DNA of 64,000 nt from Marixanthomonas spongiae (GTDB lineage Bacteria > Bacteroidota > Bacteroidia > Flavobacteriales > Flavobacteriaceae): contig NZ_QEHR01000007.1 of assembly GCF_003095375.1 (NCBI RefSeq), positions 186,001-250,000 on the forward strand. Reading direction: 5' to 3'. The position numbers were made by a program, and so were the translations under genes. Every line of letters begins with the position of its first letter. The stretch's first letter is position 1. Positions 60,444 to 64,000 of the stretch are shown here, one piece after another. The notes under the pieces are model-generated. The model was not told where the DNA came from, ran no database searches, and worked only from the letters and a program-made list of their open reading frames with translations.

Positions 60444-60893
60444 TTAATTATATTCTAGCTGTAATCTTTCAATTCCAGTTTCAAACATTCGCGTATAATC
60501 CATCACATTGTCCACGCCATCGAGAGCACATAGATACGCTACAACAGCACAAAGACCTTTGAACAGTGTTTCTTTTGAAGTAGGGTTTACAGGTTTTTTA
60601 CCATTTCGGTTCAATGGAATTGAAAATCCGCAGCTTTTTAAAAAAACCGCTTCTATTTCCAATAATTGCTGGGGCGTGTATCCTTGTATCGTGCGGCCCA
60701 GCCGTTGATGCACCAAGCCCACATAATTTAATTGCAACGAACCGTGGAAATCACTGAAATGTTTCCAATTATCTTTATTGTCGCAAATATTTCCCACAGC
60801 GCATTGCACACAGCATTCGGGGTTCAACGTATCTCCGTTAAACGCTTTATAGAGTTTTGATAGGGCGTTTTCCAGTCGTTTTGGAGTATCCAT
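60444..60893 (-). CDS. Protein of unknown function with cysteine cluster
   Basis: 149 aa. CCVQCAVGNIC (about 27-37) contains four cysteines that could bind metal, followed by helical segments (YTPQQLLEIEAVFLKSCGFS). Homologues are often labelled as NQR subunit F, which the sequence does not support (no flavin or ferredoxin motif). Function open. Confidence 0.72.
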   Translation of the reverse strand: MDTPKRLENALSKLYKAFNGDTLNPECCVQCAVGNICDNKDNWKHFSDFHGSLQLNYVGLVHQRLGRTIQGYTPQQLLEIEAVFLKSCGFSIPLNRNGKKPVNPTSKETLFKGLCAVVAYLCALDGVDNVMDYTRMFETGIERLQLEYN

Positions 60894-61082
60894 ACTACAT
60901 TGGTTTCCATTATACTTCCCTTAAATTTACTGAAATATAAAGATACCAGCTGTTCATTTTAGAAAATTTTTACAAATTCCTTTTTTTGCACTATTTCAAA
61001 AACCAAAAACACAACACTAATTTTTAGTTTCAGAAAAACCTACTTCTTTTTAAACCCCTATCTTCGCAAAAAAACAATCGAA

Positions 61083-61742
61083 ATGTTACAAGCCGTTTTG
61101 TTCGATATGGACGGGGTGATCGTCAATACCGAACCCTTGCACAAAAAAGCCTATTTCAAGATGTTTAACGACGTTAATATTGATGTTTCCGAAGAAATGT
61201 ACGAAGCGTTCACAGGCCAATCTACCATTAACATTTGCAAACAGCTCTGCTCCCATTTTGCACTTACGCAAGCGCCTGAAACCTTAATGGCTACCAAACG
61301 CAAACATTTTAAACGCCTTTTCACCACCGATAACGATTTGGATTTATTGGAGGGTGTGCTCCCATTAATCAAAGAGTATTATACTAATGGGCTCACCTTG
61401 GTGCTGGCCTCTTCAGCTTCCATGCCCAACATCAACCGTATTTTTAAGCGGTTTGATTTGGATCAATATTTCACCGCAAAGTTAAGTGGCGCCGATTTAA
61501 AAGCTTCTAAACCCCATCCGGAAATTTTCATTAAAGCTGCGGAAGCCGCCGGACAGGAAAAAAACAAATGCATGGTCATCGAAGACTCCACCAACGGGAT
61601 TGCCGCTGCCAAAGCCGCCGGTATTTTTTGTGTAGGTTATGACAGTTTGCATTCCAAAAATCAGGATTATTCAAAAGCTGATGTGGTGGTTTCCAATTTT
61701 GAAGCAATTTCCTACGATAAGGCGAAGCGGTTTTTTGTCTGA
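61083..61742 (+). CDS. HAD-family hydrolase, beta-phosphoglucomutase-like
   Basis: 219 aa. FDMDGVIVNTEPLH (about 7-20) with both catalytic Asp, a helical cap (about 20-85), ASSASMPN (about 112) and VIEDSTNGIAAAKAAG (about 164). Sugar-phosphate phosphatase or phosphoglucomutase-like; substrate unknown. Confidence 0.9.
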   Translation: MLQAVLFDMDGVIVNTEPLHKKAYFKMFNDVNIDVSEEMYEAFTGQSTINICKQLCSHFALTQAPETLMATKRKHFKRLFTTDNDLDLLEGVLPLIKEYYTNGLTLVLASSASMPNINRIFKRFDLDQYFTAKLSGADLKASKPHPEIFIKAAEAAGQEKNKCMVIEDSTNGIAAAKAAGIFCVGYDSLHSKNQDYSKADVVVSNFEAISYDKAKRFFV

Positions 61743-61756
61743 TTTTAATATTAAGG

Positions 61757-61990
61757 CGATGCTAAAGAAATAGCCGAAAATTTATACCGATTTAAAAAGA
61801 TGTCCGATCAAGAGCTGAAAGTATACTATAAAAGAGCTTTGGCAATGGATTGTTTGGCGAAGATACATAGAATTTACTGACAATAGCAATAAACAAGGAA
61901 TTTAAAAGACGTATTAAAGAAAGTCCTATTACCTATAAAAATGGGCTGTTGGTAAGCAAAAGAAAGAAGTGTTTGAAGACCAGTTAAACA
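61757..61990 (+). pseudogene. Possible remnant of a degraded gene
   Basis: A reading segment GDAKEIAENLYRFKKMSDQE.. runs to a stop at about 61880 without a start; a second segment in another frame (FKRRIKESPITYKNGLLVSK) follows to about 61986. The peptides look coding (charged, amphipathic) but are broken. The rest of 61743-62129 has no supported gene. Confidence 0.3.
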
Positions 61991-62129
61991 TCCAATTAAC
62001 CTTTTGCAAATCGGCTACCCGATGTAGTTTATATTATTTCACCTAAGGTGCAAGGGTGGTTTATGCTGTAAAGGTTAAAATTAATTTTTGTACTTTTAAA
62101 AGCGCCCCATAACAATAAACCTTCAAGTT

Positions 62130-63092
62130 ATGGATTCTATTTTAGACCCGATGCCTGCTTCGGTTTCAGAAAACCTAAAGTTGTTTCAAGCCGATCTATC
62201 CTCAAAAATACCTGCAAAGGCATTGGACAGAAACCTTTTAATCGCCACTTGGAACATCAGGGCTTTTGGAAACTTGACCCGAAAGTGGCAATCTCAGGAA
62301 GACGACTCGCCAAAACGGGACTTGCAAAGCATTGTTTGCATTGCCGAAATTATAAGCCGGTTCGATGTGATCGCCATACAAGAAGTAAAAAGCAATATTC
62401 GGGCGTTGCGCGATACCTTGAAATTGCTGGGAGATCATTGGTCCCTTATTTTAACCGATGTCACCAAAGGAAGCGCTGGAAACGGAGAACGGATGGCGTA
62501 TCTTTTTGATACTAGAAGGGTCAACCTTTCGGGATTGGCCTGCGAATTGGTCGTTCCGAAAGAATGGTCTTCTGGAGTTGACAATCACGTTTTAGAAAAC
62601 CAATTTGTGCGTACGCCTTACGCCGTTAGTTTTAAATCGTGTGGCCAGACGTTTATTTTGGTTACACTACATATAAAATACGGCAAAAAATCCAGCGATC
62701 GCATTGCCGAACTTAAATGGATTGCCAAGTGGCTGGCCGATTGGGCTGGCGATATAAATGCGTATCATCAAAACCTGATAACCCTTGGCGACTTTAATAT
62801 TGATGAACGAGGGGATTTACTAAACAAAACCTTTTTAGAAGAAGGGTTGTACGTTCCTCCTGCTCTGCAAAACGAAGTAGTTACACGTTCCATTTTCAAT
62901 GAAACCAAATACTACGATCAAATCGCGTGGTTTATGAACAACCAACACGTGCCCAATTTGAGTTTAGAATTTAAAACCGGCGGGCATTTTGATTTTCTGT
63001 CCACAGCTTTAACCAATAGGGATTTGACCAAACAGCGTCTTTCCTTTATGCTTTCGGATCACTACCCACTTTGGGCGGAGTTTAGGTTGTAA
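62130..63092 (+). CDS. Endonuclease/exonuclease/phosphatase (EEP) family protein
   Basis: 320 aa. LIATWNIRAFGN (about 38-49), IAIQEVKSN (about 92), TLHIKYG and LGDFNIDE (about 227), SDHYPLWAEF at the end contain the catalytic Asn, Glu, Asp and His of the DNase I-like fold. Probably a nuclease or phosphodiesterase. It is convergent with hisS, 1 bp apart. Confidence 0.9.
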   Translation: MDSILDPMPASVSENLKLFQADLSSKIPAKALDRNLLIATWNIRAFGNLTRKWQSQEDDSPKRDLQSIVCIAEIISRFDVIAIQEVKSNIRALRDTLKLLGDHWSLILTDVTKGSAGNGERMAYLFDTRRVNLSGLACELVVPKEWSSGVDNHVLENQFVRTPYAVSFKSCGQTFILVTLHIKYGKKSSDRIAELKWIAKWLADWAGDINAYHQNLITLGDFNIDERGDLLNKTFLEEGLYVPPALQNEVVTRSIFNETKYYDQIAWFMNNQHVPNLSLEFKTGGHFDFLSTALTNRDLTKQRLSFMLSDHYPLWAEFRL

Positions 63093-63093
63093 A

Positions 63094-64000
63094 CTATAAC
63101 AACTTAGCCCGCAACTCAGCGAATGAAACAGAGTCTTGCTCACCACTTTTCATGTGTTTTAACGTATAAGTTTCAGCTTGCATTTCGTTGCCGCCAGCTA
63201 AAACCGTATAGGGTATGTTGCGCTTATCGGCGTAGCCCATTTGTTTTCCCATTTTTGTAGCATCTGGGTATAATTCGGCAGTAATACCTTCTTTACGAAG
63301 CTTTGAAATGGCTTTCATAGCATATAGTGCTTCTTCTTCACCAAAATTGATAAACAATACTTTGGTGTTAGCAGAAACCGTTTCAGGGAATAGCCCTAAC
63401 TCTTCCAATACTAAGTAAATTCGGTCCAGACCAAAAGAAATCCCTACCCCGCTCATGTTTTTGAGGCCAAAAATACCGGTCAAATCATCATACCGGCCAC
63501 CGCCGCCAATGCTGCCCATTTTCACTTCTTTTGGCGCAGCCACTTCAAAAATGGCGCCGGTGTAATAGTTTAGTCCGCGGGCTAAGGTTACGTCAATTTC
63601 CAGTGTTGCGGTTTGTAATTCTAACGCTGTTATGGTTTGGACTATAAATTCGAGTTCGTTTACGCCCTCCATCCCTGTTTCAGAAGAAGCCAACAATTCT
63701 TTTAACAACTCCAATTTTTCCGAAGCAGTCCCGCTTACCTGAAACAACGGTTGTAGTTTTTCAATGGCATCTTCAGAAATACCTTTGTCGCGCATTTCTT
63801 TTTTAACACCGTCCTCCCCTATTTTATCGAGTTTGTCAAGTGCAACGGTGAAATCAATCAATTTGTCTGACTCCCCAATTACTTCGGCAATGCCGCTCAA
63901 CACTTTCCGGTTGTTGATTTTTATGGTGACATTTTCCAAGTTTAGTTTACTAAAAACGGCATCGTACAATTGCACAAACTCTACTTCTTGCCAAAGTGAT
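63094..64000 (-). CDS. hisS: Histidyl-tRNA synthetase, C-terminal part (N-terminus outside window)
   Basis: The frame is open to the window end (SLWQEVEFVQLYDAVFSKL upstream of the apparent GTG at 63975). Class II motif 3 and histidine-binding region LARGLNYYTGAIFEVAAPKE, IGGGGRYDDLTGIFG and GVGISFGLDRIY are present, followed by the anticodon-binding domain (NTKVLFINFGEEEALYAMKA). Attaches histidine to tRNA-His. Confidence 0.96.
   Translation of the reverse strand, partial: SLWQEVEFVQLYDAVFSKLNLENVTIKINNRKVLSGIAEVIGESDKLIDFTVALDKLDKIGEDGVKKEMRDKGISEDAIEKLQPLFQVSGTASEKLELLKELLASSETGMEGVNELEFIVQTITALELQTATLEIDVTLARGLNYYTGAIFEVAAPKEVKMGSIGGGGRYDDLTGIFGLKNMSGVGISFGLDRIYLVLEELGLFPETVSANTKVLFINFGEEEALYAMKAISKLRKEGITAELYPDATKMGKQMGYADKRNIPYTVLAGGNEMQAETYTLKHMKSGEQDSVSFAELRAKLL

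Overview
The window looks like chromosomal DNA of a marine-type Flavobacteriaceae (Bacteroidota). The evidence is a fused ccsBA cytochrome c maturation gene, a T9SS sorting tail, DUF4290, DUF6266, DUF2911 and PF14905-type outer-membrane proteins, A-rich rather than strong Shine-Dalgarno leaders, and several promoters of the Bacteroidota type (TTG, 18-20 bp, TAnnTTTG).

Layout. 1-22575 is ordinary core genome: the end of an outer-membrane receptor, fumC, a 7TM-DISM/HTH regulator, ccsBA, a truncated haemoglobin with a Crp/Fnr regulator, a DUF2520/KdsC-like/UbiA/Maf/lipoprotein/MscS gene run, a PIG-L deacetylase with a sodium:solute symporter, a persulfide-type metallo-hydrolase/rhodanese with a small phosphatase, and a DUF6266 gene. 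36020-64000 is again core-like: DUF4870, two lipoproteins with a LytS/LytT-type two-component system, a GT2 glycosyltransferase, cell-surface proteins, an SRPBCC/SDR/photolyase run, murA, DUF4290, DUF493, an AAA ATPase/recQ/fmt run, HU, YqgE, tRNA-Met, and the C-terminal part of hisS.

The exception is about 22.97-35.83 kb. This block is visibly more AT-rich. It holds 14 single-gene units, all on the + strand, with unrelated products: an Imm11/DUF1629-like protein, a CPBP protease, a TraB/GumN protein, DUF1648, DUF4269 and DUF6678-like proteins, small lipoproteins and unknowns. Each unit begins with GTT plus a short unit-specific heptamer-like sequence, and after the gene comes the reverse complement of that same sequence (8-10 of 8-10 bases in 12 of 13 testable units). 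This is followed by a 90-200 bp imperfect palindrome ending at the next G|TT. That is the defining signature of integron gene cassettes with attC sites. No integrase gene is visible in the window, so I read it as an integron cassette array without an adjacent integrase (CALIN-like). At its head lies a strong Bacteroidota promoter and a 25-codon leader ORF, an arrangement resembling Pc/attI. A copy of the leader/junction sequence recurs inside the array before cassette 13.

Three attC sites (after cassettes 2, 9 and 10) carry about 320 bp homologous inserts. On the minus strand each contains the first ~35-39 codons of an IS110-family transposase (GIDVSK motif) and, upstream of it, a ~173-nt non-coding region that folds by eye into two large stem-loops with internal loops plus a terminal hairpin. 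This resembles an IS110 bridge RNA. The non-coding part differs at 1 of 187 positions between copies 1 and 3, while the transposase fragment differs at 11 of 107. A loop of the candidate RNA contains AGACCGTT, the same 8-mer that forms the attC end where the elements sit. The proposal is a family of recombinase-less, bridge-RNA-bearing miniature IS110 elements targeting attC sites. This is inference from reading the sequence and needs structural and comparative testing.
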